From NCBI GenBank assembly GCA_051867655.1, contig JBJDYV010000099.1, positions 22,155 to 86,154 of the forward strand: a stretch of 64,000 nucleotides of DNA, written 5' to 3'. Made by a program: the position numbers and the translations under genes. Shown here piece after piece: positions 1-10,376 of the stretch. Source of the stretch: JAJPXI01 sp051867655. Lineage in GTDB: Bacteria; Bacillota; Clostridia; Oscillospirales; Oscillospiraceae. Within the stretch, counting starts at the first letter, position 1. Each line of letters begins with the position of its first letter. Under the pieces are notes generated by a model that saw nothing but the letters and a program-made list of their open reading frames with translations, ran no database searches and was not told the DNA's origin.

Positions 1-711
1 GATGTGGGTGGAGAAGGTGGTGTGGCGGCAGTGGTCGGACCAGTAGGTGTCCACCACCCGCACCTCGGTGATGGTGGGATCGCGTTTTTCCTCGTCCCGG
101 AAATAGGTCTGCAGGAAGGTCAGGTCGGCCAGATCCATGGCCAGTCCGCACTGAGAGAGTAGGGCGGTCAGGCCCTCCTCATCCAGGGCGGTGAAGCCGG
201 TCAGCACCGCCACGTCGCCGGGAACCGGGTAGCTGACCGCCAGGGTCTCCGGCTTGTCCAGCGCGGCCTCGCGACATTCCACGGGGTTGATCAGATACTG
301 CCGGATCTGCTCCAGGTCGGTTTCCGATACCGCACCCTCCAGCAGATAGACGGTGGCGCACTTGACGGCGGGGCGCTCGCCGCCCGCCATCAGCTGAATG
401 CACTGGGCGGCCGAGTCGGCCCGCTGGTCGTACTGGCCGGGCAGGGACTCCACCGCCAGGACAGCCCCGGCGCTGGCGGGCACAGGGAAGTCCTCATCGT
501 AGACAGCGTCCACCTGCGGCTCGGAAAACACGGTGGCCCGGGCCTGCTCGTAAACCTGGGGCTCGATCCCCTCCACATCATACCGGTGCAGGATGCGCAC
601 GCCGGTCAGGGCGGCGATGCCCAGCTGCTCCTTCAGCTGGGTCAGCACCGAAACGGCTTCCCCGTCGAAGCCGGGTTTTTTCTCCGCAAAACAGCGATAT
701 ACGTTACTCAT
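1..711 (-). CDS. purL: Phosphoribosylformylglycinamidine synthase, N-terminal part (cut by window edge)
   Basis: Large FGAM synthase, which converts FGAR, glutamine and ATP to FGAM in purine synthesis. The 237 visible residues begin MSNVYRCFAEKKPGFDG and reach the family hallmark EVRVVDTYWSDHCRHTTF near residues 215-233, where the ATP-binding synthetase domain begins. The N-terminal domain resembles the PurS-like part of the long single-chain enzyme found in many Clostridia, so the full protein is probably over 1,200 residues. The ATG at 711 has GGGAGG about 8 nt upstream. The 161-bp palindrome 738-898 lies directly upstream, so the promoter must be in or beyond it. The C-terminal catalytic and glutaminase parts lie outside the window. 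Confidence 0.93.
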   Translation of the reverse strand, partial: MSNVYRCFAEKKPGFDGEAVSVLTQLKEQLGIAALTGVRILHRYDVEGIEPQVYEQARATVFSEPQVDAVYDEDFPVPASAGAVLAVESLPGQYDQRADSAAQCIQLMAGGERPAVKCATVYLLEGAVSETDLEQIRQYLINPVECREAALDKPETLAVSYPVPGDVAVLTGFTALDEEGLTALLSQCGLAMDLADLTFLQTYFRDEEKRDPTITEVRVVDTYWSDHCRHTTFSTHI

Positions 712-737
712 TCCCATTCCTCCCAAAGGTGTTCCTA

Positions 738-898
738 GGTAACCTCTGATTCAATCGGCAAGAGCGAATTGCGAGAAATTTTGCGTCAGAAAAAGGCGTA
801 GCTTCGTAGGAATACTTTGTGTATTTTAAGAAGCCACAACGCGTTTATGGCGTAAAATTTCCGCAAAGCGCCGCAGATGCATTGATTCAGTGGTTACC
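738..898 (-). repeat. 161-bp palindromic interspersed repeat, copy A
   Basis: Read on the minus strand it starts GGTAACCACTGAATCAAT and ends with the near-complement ATTGAATCAGAGGTTACC. It aligns without gaps to copy C (51844-52004) at roughly 82% identity by hand count. The apical stem GTGGCTTC/GAAGCTAC replaces GCAGTTTT/AAAACTGC of copy C, keeping pairing. The inner AATAC/GTATT stem is kept. The repeat fills the purL-binding-protein gap, ending 3 bp from the TAG stop at 902-904. No clear target duplication is visible. No transposase is encoded. Confidence 0.9.
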
Positions 899-901
899 TT
901 A

Positions 902-2437
902 CTATGTTACAGCGTCGAAACGCAAGGATTCCAAATGATAAAAGGGGTTCTGGCGCGTGGGCTCCAGTCCGGAGACCGCTCCCCACTGCGTCAAAACAGC
1001 GTGGTTCTTAAAGCAGAGCGGCGCCAGCGGCGCGTCCGCCTGAAACTGGTCCAGCAGCTGTGCGGCAGCCTGCGGGCGTGCGCTCCCCTGTGCCGCGCGC
1101 AGCTGTTCCAGCAGGGCGTCGGTCTCGTCGCTGGCAAAGCCGCCGTAGTTCAGCGCCCCGTCCTGCCCCAGTAGGGGGGCCAGGTCAAAGTCCGCGGTCA
1201 GAGTGACCTCGCCCAGATACAGGTCGAAGTTTCCGGCCTCCAGCGCGGCCAGATAGTCGTCCCAGGCCAGCTTTTTCAGCTCCACGTTGATTCCCAGATC
1301 GGTCAGCTGCCCGGCCAGGTATTCGGCAATGGTCAGTTTGAAAGAGTTGTCCGTATTGACCACGAAGGTCAGGGAAAGGGCGGTCCTGCCCATATACCGC
1401 TGGCCATCCTCCCCCGGGGCATAGCCCGCCTGGGTCAGCAGCTCCGCCGCGGCGGCGGAGTCGTAAGCGCCGGAGCGCTCATGGGCGGCGCTGTACAGCT
1501 CCGAGCGGGGAGAAAACGGCAGGCAGGTGGCCTCCCCGTGGCCGGCCAGCAGAGAGACGGTCACGGTGTCCCGGTCAAAGCTCCGGAAAATTGCCTGGCG
1601 CACCAGGGCGTCCCGGCAGGGGCCGCTCTGGGTCTGAAAGCCCACATAGAGCAGGGTGGTGGTGGGGTATCCGAACACCTCATACCCGGAGGAGTAGCCC
1701 AGGGCGTTGGAGCCGGTCAGGTCGCTGGTCACCAGGGAGACCTCCCCGGCGTCGAAGGCGTAGATCAGACCGTCCGCCCCCTCGATGGGAGACAGGGCGA
1801 TCTCCTCCGGCGCGGTGTCGGGGGCGGAGGGCTGCCGGGCCAGGCGCAGGGGACCGCTGTCCTCCACAAAGGCGTAAGGGCCGGTGCCCAGGGGCATGGA
1901 GCCGTCTCCACTGTCCCGGACCACGGGAATGTCCAGCAGGGCGGGCAGGGCGCCGTTGGGGCGGGTCAGGGTGACCGTGACCGCCCCCTCTCCGGCCGCC
2001 GCGATGCGCTTCACCTCTGCCAGCCGCCCGGCGTAAAGCGCACTGCTGCGGGCCAGCTCCAGGGAGGAAACCACGTCGGCGGCGGTCACGCTCGTCCCAT
2101 CGGAAAAGACGGCGCCGCTGAGGGTAAAGGTCCACGTCAGGCCGTCCTCCGACACGGAGTATTCCGAGCAGAGCACCCCGTGGGGGGTGAAGGTGTTGTC
2201 CAGCTCAAACAGGCCCTGATAGACCAGGCTGGCCAGGACCGAATGGGCGTGGTTGTTCCCGGTAATGGGGTGAAGGGAGGCACTGGGATAGTACGGAAGG
2301 GCAAACTCCGTCCGTTCCGGCGCAGGGGTGGGAGTCGGAGATACCTCGGGCTGGTCCGGCACCTGGATCGTCTCACCGGTACAGCCCGTGAGCAGCAGGG
2401 CGAGAGCCGCGGCCGCGGCCAGCAGGCGTATGCGCAA
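902..2437 (-). CDS. ABC transporter substrate-binding lipoprotein, oligopeptide (SBP family 5) type
   Basis: Extracytoplasmic peptide or solute receptor of the OppA/DppA class, 511 residues. It begins MRIRLLAAAAALALLLTGC, a lipoprotein signal with lipobox LTGC, then a Pro/Thr-rich linker and the SBP_bac_5 fold (ITGNNHAHSVLASLVYQGL and, later, FSDGTSVTAADVV). The start is set at the TTG (2437) because GAGGAG lies 8 nt upstream; a GTG at 2446 overlaps that ribosome site and is less likely. It follows the DUF6951-like gene with the RBS overlapping that gene's stop. No permease or ATPase genes are beside it, so it is an orphan receptor or works with a transporter elsewhere. Confidence 0.88.
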   Translation of the reverse strand: MRIRLLAAAAALALLLTGCTGETIQVPDQPEVSPTPTPAPERTEFALPYYPSASLHPITGNNHAHSVLASLVYQGLFELDNTFTPHGVLCSEYSVSEDGLTWTFTLSGAVFSDGTSVTAADVVSSLELARSSALYAGRLAEVKRIAAAGEGAVTVTLTRPNGALPALLDIPVVRDSGDGSMPLGTGPYAFVEDSGPLRLARQPSAPDTAPEEIALSPIEGADGLIYAFDAGEVSLVTSDLTGSNALGYSSGYEVFGYPTTTLLYVGFQTQSGPCRDALVRQAIFRSFDRDTVTVSLLAGHGEATCLPFSPRSELYSAAHERSGAYDSAAAAELLTQAGYAPGEDGQRYMGRTALSLTFVVNTDNSFKLTIAEYLAGQLTDLGINVELKKLAWDDYLAALEAGNFDLYLGEVTLTADFDLAPLLGQDGALNYGGFASDETDALLEQLRAAQGSARPQAAAQLLDQFQADAPLAPLCFKNHAVLTQWGAVSGLEPTRQNPFYHLESLRFDAVT

Positions 2438-2442
2438 GACTG

Positions 2443-2766
2443 TCACTCCTCAAAGGTAATGGACGCGTTCCGGGGCAGGGCCAGACCGGCCTCCGCCTCG
2501 GCACATTTCAGAATACCCGCGAGGACGGGGCAGCTGGCGTGGACGGGAAAGAAGTCGGCCGAGAGCTCGTACAGGGGGCCGGCACCCGGACGGGTCAGAC
2601 AAAGCTCATAGGCGTCGAAGGTGTCGCCTGCCTGCTCCATCAGGGTGCGGATGGCCTCGCAGCCGGAGGCCACCTTCAGGGTGACGGTGCCCTCCTCGGG
2701 GTCGCTCACCGCCTGGACGCTGGTGACAAAGCCGCACACGCCGGGATCGATTCTTACTTTTTTCAT
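2443..2766 (-). CDS. Small conserved protein, DUF6951-like
   Basis: 107-residue soluble protein starting MKKVRIDPGVCGFVTSVQAV. It has conserved cysteines in VCGF, ASGCEAI, YELCLTR, ASCPVL and LKCAEAE, a pattern that suggests metal binding or a redox role. I recognise it as a DUF6951-type protein seen singly in Clostridia; its function is unknown. The ATG overlaps the stop of the upstream phosphoesterase (ATGA), so the two are translationally coupled in the leftward operon. The family name is from memory and should be treated as tentative. Confidence 0.8.
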   Translation of the reverse strand: MKKVRIDPGVCGFVTSVQAVSDPEEGTVTLKVASGCEAIRTLMEQAGDTFDAYELCLTRPGAGPLYELSADFFPVHASCPVLAGILKCAEAEAGLALPRNASITFEE

Positions 2767-3872
2767 CGCTGGTCCCTCCCAATCAGTTTTCCGGTATACC
2801 AGCCGGTGACGCCGTCCTTCTTGACCAGCCAGCCCCGGCTGGTCTCCTGGATCACGGACAGGGTATCCCCCGGCTGCACGGGGAGCAGGTAGTTGGTGGA
2901 GTCCTCGCAGAAGACGCCGCGGTCGGTCTCCCAGATATCCCGGGTCAGAATGTCGATCTTCCGCCGGGAGGACAGGTGGAGGCAGGTGCAGAATTCCGTG
3001 CCCCGCTCCAGAATCTCTACGGCGTTGTCCCCAAAGTGGATGTTGATGGAGTGCTCGGAGGGGGCCTGAGCATCCTGGGCCGTGGCCGTGGGCAGCGTAT
3101 CGTAGGCTGTCCAGGTGAAGTCCCCGGCGCTGGGGACCGGGGGCAGGCGCAGGGCGTTCAGCTGCCCGTCCCGCTTGATGACGCAGCCGCCGTCGATGGA
3201 GACGATCTGCTGCCCCGGGCTGACCAGCGGATTGGCGCAGGGCCAGCTCTCCCGGTAGAGGGTGGCCGGCCAGTGGCCCACAATGCACCACTTGCTGCGG
3301 AAGGAATGGCCCTGATGGAGAAAATCGTCGTTTTTCATGCAGGCCCAGTCCTGCAGGCCGTCCGGGCTGCGCAGGCTGTCCTCGCCGGGGATGCCCCCAT
3401 GGACGAAAATATAGTGCTCGCTCTCCAGAATGACGGGCAAACCCATGAGAAAGGCGCATTCTTCGGGAAATTCCCGCTTTACCAGCTCCCGCAGGCTGTC
3501 AATATCCTCCGGTTCCCAGATGGGATGGTTCAGCCGCCGGGCAAACTCGTTCATAATCAGATTCCCGTGCCAGCAGTTGCGGTAGCGGAACAGCCAGCCC
3601 TCGGGCAGATCCTCGTCAAAGAGCAGGCGGTCGCAGTTGCCCCGCAGGACATAGACGGTGTGGGTCTTGCACAGCTGCATGATATATTGCAGGGTTTCCA
3701 GGCTTTTGGGGCCCTTTTCAATCAGGTCGCCCAGAAGAATGAGAATGTCGTCCCGGGAAAAAGAAATCTTGTCCAGAAGACCCTTCAGGTAATCCAGATT
3801 CCCGTGCACGTCGCTGACGGCAAAGGCCCGCCGGTGGGCGGGCAGTTCAATGTGTTGGACCGTGGCGCGCAT
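2763..3872 (-). CDS. Metallophosphoesterase with C-terminal SH3-like domain
   Basis: 369-residue calcineurin-type phosphoesterase. Metal-ligand motifs are in order: SDVHGN (residues ~19-24), GDLIEKGP (~47-54), RGNCD (~77-81, with Cys where GNHD is usual), VHGGIPGE and VGHWPA. The catalytic half resembles bacterial PP1/PP2A- or ApaH-like phosphatases. The last ~45 residues (GDTLSVIQETSRGWLVKKDG) look like a bacterial SH3 domain, unusual for a protein without a signal peptide. The substrate cannot be told: phosphoprotein and dinucleotide are both possible. It lies 34 bp downstream of pgeF. Confidence 0.85.
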   Translation of the reverse strand: MRATVQHIELPAHRRAFAVSDVHGNLDYLKGLLDKISFSRDDILILLGDLIEKGPKSLETLQYIMQLCKTHTVYVLRGNCDRLLFDEDLPEGWLFRYRNCWHGNLIMNEFARRLNHPIWEPEDIDSLRELVKREFPEECAFLMGLPVILESEHYIFVHGGIPGEDSLRSPDGLQDWACMKNDDFLHQGHSFRSKWCIVGHWPATLYRESWPCANPLVSPGQQIVSIDGGCVIKRDGQLNALRLPPVPSAGDFTWTAYDTLPTATAQDAQAPSEHSINIHFGDNAVEILERGTEFCTCLHLSSRRKIDILTRDIWETDRGVFCEDSTNYLLPVQPGDTLSVIQETSRGWLVKKDGVTGWYTGKLIGRDQR

Positions 3873-3906
3873 GGTTCACCTCAAATCAGGAATCGGATGT
3901 GTTTTC

Positions 3907-4713
3907 TTATAAAAGCTGCAGCATGGCCGCCTGGCTGCCCCGTTCGCCCTGGGTCACCCGGTGGCTCCAGTATTTTTCCGGCAGGCAGGCGGTGCAATCA
4001 TCGGCGATCTCAATGTGGCCCGGCTCCAGACCGGCGCGCCGGAGCAGAGCGGCGTTGATCTCCTTCAGGCCGACCTTGAATTTCCCGTTTTCCAGGGAAA
4101 TGATATAGGGCTTTGCCAGCTCGCCCAAAGCGGCGGTCATGGCCTCGGGCACGTCGGCGTGGGTCTCGAAGCAGCACTGGGAGATGCCCGGGCCGATGGC
4201 GGCCAGAATGTCACCGGGGCGGCAGCCGTAGTCCGTGCGCATCTGCCGGGCTGCCTTGCCGGCAATGTCCCCGGCGGTGCCCCGCCAGCCCGCGTGGACG
4301 GCGGCGATCACTTTTCGCACCGGGTCGTAGAGCAGAACGGGGATGCAATCGGCGGAAAAGACGGTCAGGGCCAGGCCGGGGACGTTGGTGATCAGCCCGT
4401 CGCATTCGTGCTCCTCCCGGCCGTACAGGTCGGGCCTTCTGTCGTCGGGCCCCACGGTACGGATGACGGTGCCGTGGACCTGATTGGTCATGATGACCCC
4501 GGAGACGTCTGCGCCGATGGCAGCGCAGAAGCGGCGGTAATTTTCCCGCACCCGGTCCGGCTCATCCCCCCGGGTGGTCCCCAGGTTCAGGGAGGCGTAA
4601 ATACCCGTGGAGACGCCGCCGAGACGGGTGGAAAAGCCGTGGGCAACGCCGCCGGCGGCCCGGAAGCCGTCGGCGGCGAGAAAGGTCACGCCGTTTACGT
4701 GATGTTCTGTCAT
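3907..4713 (-). CDS. pgeF: Peptidoglycan editing factor / multicopper-like purine nucleoside phosphorylase
   Basis: YfiH/LACC1 family (laccase-domain) enzyme of 268 residues. Members act on purine nucleosides and help keep serine out of the L-Ala position of peptidoglycan. The metal and catalytic residues are visible: His in TNQVHGT, Cys in FSADCIPVLLYDP, and His in AVHAGWRGT. It also has the family end motif DDCTAC. The ATG at 4713 is 4 bp after the secA stop, so it is in the secA transcription unit. Upstream in-frame sequence belongs to the secA overlap and shows no homology. Confidence 0.92.
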   Translation of the reverse strand: MTEHHVNGVTFLAADGFRAAGGVAHGFSTRLGGVSTGIYASLNLGTTRGDEPDRVRENYRRFCAAIGADVSGVIMTNQVHGTVIRTVGPDDRRPDLYGREEHECDGLITNVPGLALTVFSADCIPVLLYDPVRKVIAAVHAGWRGTAGDIAGKAARQMRTDYGCRPGDILAAIGPGISQCCFETHADVPEAMTAALGELAKPYIISLENGKFKVGLKEINAALLRRAGLEPGHIEIADDCTACLPEKYWSHRVTQGERGSQAAMLQLL

Positions 4714-4717
4714 CGGC

Positions 4718-7480
<2,763 letters not shown>

Positions 7481-7585
7481 AATAAAAAGACACCTTTCGG
7501 GTTTCATAATATAATAATTCAATTTAGTATATCACATTCTTCAGGAGGAGAAAAGAAGAAAATGTGAATTCTTCCGGGATAAAAT

Positions 7586-7617
7586 CACCCCGGCGCCGAT
7601 TTCCGGCAGCCGGGGTG
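7586..7617 (-). terminator. Terminator after the DUF2284 gene
   Basis: Stem CACCCCGGC / GCCGGGGTG with a 14-nt loop. On the minus strand it is followed by GATTTTATC. It ends the DUF2284 transcript before secA, whose own promoter probably includes the TATACT near 7520-7530. Confidence 0.7.
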
Positions 7618-7622
7618 GTAAA

Positions 7623-8162
7623 TCAGTCAATCAGCACGCAGCTGGTGTAGGTCAGCGTTTTGGGCCCGTAATAATAAGGAAGGCCGGATTTCTCGCACAC
7701 CTTGGATACCAGAAGGCCGTAGGCCTCCATGGAGGGAATGGCCTTGTCGGGAAAACGGCAGGGGGCGTCGGGATAGGAGCACTGGGGGCAGAGGGTGCAG
7801 CCGCCGGTGGCCATGGGCAGGCAGTGGGGATACTCTTGGCGCAGCCGCTCCACAAAGGCCAGAAAGGAGCGCTTCTGGTCCGCCTCGGCTTGCTGCATGG
7901 TCTCAACGTCGAAGTCGTCCTCCAGCTCGGCGGTGGTCTGGAGCAGTACGCCCCGGCTGTACCGGGCGGCCCGAGCGGAGACCTCCTCCAGAGTGCCGCA
8001 GCCGGGCGGGCACGTCCAGCTCTTTCCGTATTTTTGGCACCGGTCAGAGGAACACATATCCCGCACGGCGGGCAGAAATTCCAGCGCCTCCATCTTCAAT
8101 TCTCCCACGTGGGTGAACCCGCATTCCCGGGCCATCTGTAAAATTTCCTGGGTGGTGGACAT
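7623..8162 (-). CDS. DUF2284 cysteine-rich metal-binding protein
   Basis: 179-residue DUF2284 protein, a family with conserved Cys residues thought to bind metal or an Fe-S cluster. The Cys-rich motifs are MCSSDRCQKYGKSWTCPPGCG (as MCSSDRC...SWTCPPGCG, ~37-57) and GGCTLCPQCSYPDAPCRFP (~120-138). The function is unestablished; the family often sits near corrinoid or methyltransferase genes, but none are here. GGAGGGG lies before the ATG. It is divergent from rlmD and has a TACAAT -10-like site about 30 nt upstream. Confidence 0.85.
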   Translation of the reverse strand: MSTTQEILQMARECGFTHVGELKMEALEFLPAVRDMCSSDRCQKYGKSWTCPPGCGTLEEVSARAARYSRGVLLQTTAELEDDFDVETMQQAEADQKRSFLAFVERLRQEYPHCLPMATGGCTLCPQCSYPDAPCRFPDKAIPSMEAYGLLVSKVCEKSGLPYYYGPKTLTYTSCVLID

Positions 8163-8236
8163 GGCAGCCCCTCCTTTTTTCGCTATTGTATCATGAAATC
8201 CGCAAAAAGAAATATCAAAATCCTGTCATCCTATGG

Positions 8237-8242
8237 TATAAT
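8237..8242 (+). promoter_or_regulatory. Probable -10 box of rlmD
   Basis: TATAAT preceded by TGG (extended -10-like), 34 nt before the rlmD ATG. The -35 (ATCAAA at 8214-8219, 17-bp spacing) is poor. Confidence 0.5.
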
Positions 8243-8275
8243 AATGCGCTAGATTATAAGCGGAGGAGCCTCGCC

Positions 8276-9628
8276 ATGAAAAAGCCCCAAACAAATCCCA
8301 TTCTTCCCCTGACCATCGAGGGCTACGGCTCCGACGGCGAGGGCGTTGCCCATCTGCCCGACGGCATGACCTGCTTTGTGACGGGCGCCCTGAAGGGAGA
8401 GACCTGCCGGGTGCGGCTTGCCAAGGTGGGGCGCTCCTGCGCCTGGGGCGAGGCGGTGGACGTGACCGTCCCCTCCCCTGCCCGCCGGGAGTCCGACTGC
8501 CCCCATTTTGCCAACTGCGGCGGCTGCTCCCTGCGGCACATGAGCTACGAGGAGGAGCTGACCTTCAAAAAGCAGAAGGTGCAGGACGCGCTGACCCGGA
8601 TCGGCGGTGCGGATGTGGCGGTTTCTGCAATCTTCGGGGCGGAAAATACTCTGCGTTATCGCAATAAGGTGCAGTTTCCCGTTGCTCCCGGCCCGGCCAT
8701 CGGGTTTTACCAGAAGCGCACTCACGCCGTGACCGATGTAGAGGACTGCCTGCTCCAGCCCCTGGCCGCCGCCCGCCTGCGCACGGCGGCAAAGGAGTGG
8801 ATGGAGCGGTATGGCGTTTCCGCTTATGATGAGCGCGCCCACAAGGGCTTGGTGCGCCATGTGTACGTGCGCACCAACGCCGCCGGGGAGAGCCTGTGCT
8901 GCCTGATGGTCAATGGAAGGGCCCTTCCCCATGAGGAGGAGCTGGTGACCGCCCTGCGCTCGGCTGAGCCCGGTCTGGCGGGGGTGGTGCTGGGGGTCAA
9001 CGAGAAAAAGACCAACGTGATCCTGGGCGACTCCTACCGCACCCTCTGGGGGCGGGATTATCTGGAGGAGACCTTGTGCGGTCTGCGCTTCCGCCTGTCG
9101 GTGCCCTCCTTTTTCCAAGTCAACCGGGCCCAGACCGAGGTGCTCTACGGCAAGGCCCTGGAGCTGGCCGCCCTGACGGGTACTGAGACCGTGCTGGACC
9201 TGTACTGCGGCATCGGCACCATCTCCCTGGCTCTGGCAAAAGGGGCCCGGCGGGTCATCGGCGCCGAGGTGGTGCCCGAGGCCATTGAGGATGCCAAGGC
9301 CAACGCCGCGCGCAATGGCATCACCAACGCCGAGTTCTTCTGCGGCGACGCGGAGGACATCGCCGCCAAGCTGGCCGCCGACGGCCTGAAACCCGACGTG
9401 ATCACCGTGGACCCGCCCCGCAAGGGCCTCGCCCCCGGCGTGGTGGACGCCATCGTCCGTATGGCGCCCCAGCGGGTGGTCTACGTATCCTGCGACCCGG
9501 CCACCCTGGCCCGGGACGTGAAGCGCTTCGCGGAGCAGGGCTATCAGCCCCGCACCGCCCTGGCCGTGGACCTGTTCCCCCGCACCAGTCATGTGGAGAC
9601 GGTGGTGTTGATGCTGCGCGGCGAATGA
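8276..9628 (+). CDS. rlmD: 23S rRNA (uracil-C5)-methyltransferase RlmD/RlmCD
   Basis: SAM-dependent m5U methyltransferase, 450 residues. It has an N-terminal TRAM-like OB domain, a [4Fe-4S] cysteine set in DCPHFANCGGCSL (~68-80), and SAM motif VLDLYCGIGTISLALA. The catalytic region includes VDPPRKGL and YVSCDPATLARD, where Cys is the nucleophile. In Firmicutes one such enzyme often modifies both U747 and U1939 (RlmCD), so the exact position is uncertain. The ATG at 8276 is preceded by CGGAGGAG; in-frame sequence further upstream has no RBS and no homology. Confidence 0.93.
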   Translation: MKKPQTNPILPLTIEGYGSDGEGVAHLPDGMTCFVTGALKGETCRVRLAKVGRSCAWGEAVDVTVPSPARRESDCPHFANCGGCSLRHMSYEEELTFKKQKVQDALTRIGGADVAVSAIFGAENTLRYRNKVQFPVAPGPAIGFYQKRTHAVTDVEDCLLQPLAAARLRTAAKEWMERYGVSAYDERAHKGLVRHVYVRTNAAGESLCCLMVNGRALPHEEELVTALRSAEPGLAGVVLGVNEKKTNVILGDSYRTLWGRDYLEETLCGLRFRLSVPSFFQVNRAQTEVLYGKALELAALTGTETVLDLYCGIGTISLALAKGARRVIGAEVVPEAIEDAKANAARNGITNAEFFCGDAEDIAAKLAADGLKPDVITVDPPRKGLAPGVVDAIVRMAPQRVVYVSCDPATLARDVKRFAEQGYQPRTALAVDLFPRTSHVETVVLMLRGE

Positions 9629-9654
9629 TCCAGGAGAAAAGTTTTTAAAACTGC

Positions 9655-9683
9655 TTGACAGAAGACACTGTTCGCTGTAATAT
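9655..9683 (+). promoter_or_regulatory. Promoter of marR
   Basis: TTGACA (9655-9660), exactly 17 bp, then TAATAT (9678-9683): a near-consensus sigma-A promoter. The MarR operator starts 2 bp after the -10. Confidence 0.85.
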
Positions 9684-9684
9684 A

Positions 9685-9698
9685 TGTAGCGTGCTACA
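9685..9698 (+). promoter_or_regulatory. Predicted MarR operator, site 1
   Basis: Palindrome TGTAGC-GT-GCTACA directly after the -10 box, so bound protein would block transcription start. The same motif recurs at 10343-10356 upstream of the ABC genes, followed in both places by GATGAAGGGAG. Confidence 0.8.
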
Positions 9699-9718
9699 GA
9701 TGAAGGGAGGGAACTGCC

Positions 9719-10153
9719 ATGCATCCGAGAGACGTCGGCTATTTGATCAAAACGATCAACGATAAGCTCAAGGTGCGGGCGGACCGGGATCTGAAAAGCA
9801 GAGGTCTGACCCTGGCCCAGAGCCGGGTCCTTGCCTTCCTGCACAGCCGGGACGGTAAGGCCACCCAAAAAGAGATCGAAGATTTTATGGAGGTCTCCCA
9901 CCCCACGGTGGTGGGCATCGTTTCCCGCATGGAACAGAGCGGCTATGTCACCACTTGGATCGACCCGAAGAACAAGCGCAACAAGATGGTGCAGCTGACT
10001 CCGCAGGCGGATCTCATCGGGAAAACGCTGGATTCCACCATCCAGGCGCAGGAGGAGCGCATGCTCCGGGGCCTGACGCCGGAGCAGGTCACACAGTTGG
10101 AGCAGCTTCTTCTGGTGATTTATCAGAATCTGGATGAAGGCACCACCGCATAA
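9719..10153 (+). CDS. MarR-family transcriptional regulator
   Basis: 144-residue winged-helix repressor. The recognition region is TQKEIEDFMEVSHPTVVGIVSR (helix-turn-helix, as TQKEIEDFM...HPTVVGIVSR), followed by the wing GYVTTWIDPKNKRNK. It probably represses itself and the following ABC exporter, because identical palindromes lie in both upstream regions. ATG with GGGAGG spacing is clear. The last four codons and the TAA stop lie inside palindromic repeat copy B (begins 10139), so the C-terminal GTTA comes from the repeat arm. The ligand is unknown; MarR-ABC-ABC modules usually respond to drugs or toxic small molecules. Confidence 0.92.
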   Translation: MHPRDVGYLIKTINDKLKVRADRDLKSRGLTLAQSRVLAFLHSRDGKATQKEIEDFMEVSHPTVVGIVSRMEQSGYVTTWIDPKNKRNKMVQLTPQADLIGKTLDSTIQAQEERMLRGLTPEQVTQLEQLLLVIYQNLDEGTTA

Positions 10154-10298
10154 TTACATCTGCGGTCTTCGGCGGATCTTTTGAGCCGGAAATGCGGTGT
10201 TTTTTCTTGAAATACATCCAGTATTCCTGCGAAAAAACACCTTTTTCCGAACTCAAAATCTCTCGCCGAATACACTTGCCGAATTATGCGGTGCTGCC
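10139..10298 (+). repeat. 160-bp palindromic interspersed repeat, copy B
   Basis: Ends are GGCACCACCGCATAATT and AATTATGCGGTGCTGCC, complementary with one mismatch. The apical stem GGTGTTTTTTC / GAAAAAACACC is a perfect 11 bp. Its 24-nt loop, containing ATACATCCAGTATTCCTGC, is identical to copy C. The stem sequences differ strongly from copies A and C while pairing is kept. It overlaps the 3' end of marR and separates it from the ABC genes. Confidence 0.9.
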
Positions 10299-10342
10299 CT
10301 AAGCACGAAGCCGGTTTTCCGGCTTTGAATTTTCAAAAGAAG

Positions 10343-10356
10343 TGTAGCATGTTACA
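10343..10356 (+). promoter_or_regulatory. Predicted MarR operator, site 2
   Basis: TGTAGC-AT-GTTACA, one half-site difference from site 1, 20 bp upstream of the first ABC gene. A weak promoter (TTGAAT 10325-10330, 17 bp, CATGTT) would overlap it. Confidence 0.75.
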
Positions 10357-10376
10357 GATGAAGGGAGCACACATAA

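Noticed and set aside
712..901. Purine or PRPP riboswitch before purL
   Set aside because: The region is almost completely filled by palindromic repeat A, and no purine-aptamer motif could be found.
2438..2446. GTG start of the oligopeptide receptor at 2446
   Set aside because: The GTG overlaps GAGGAG, which is well placed for the TTG at 2437.
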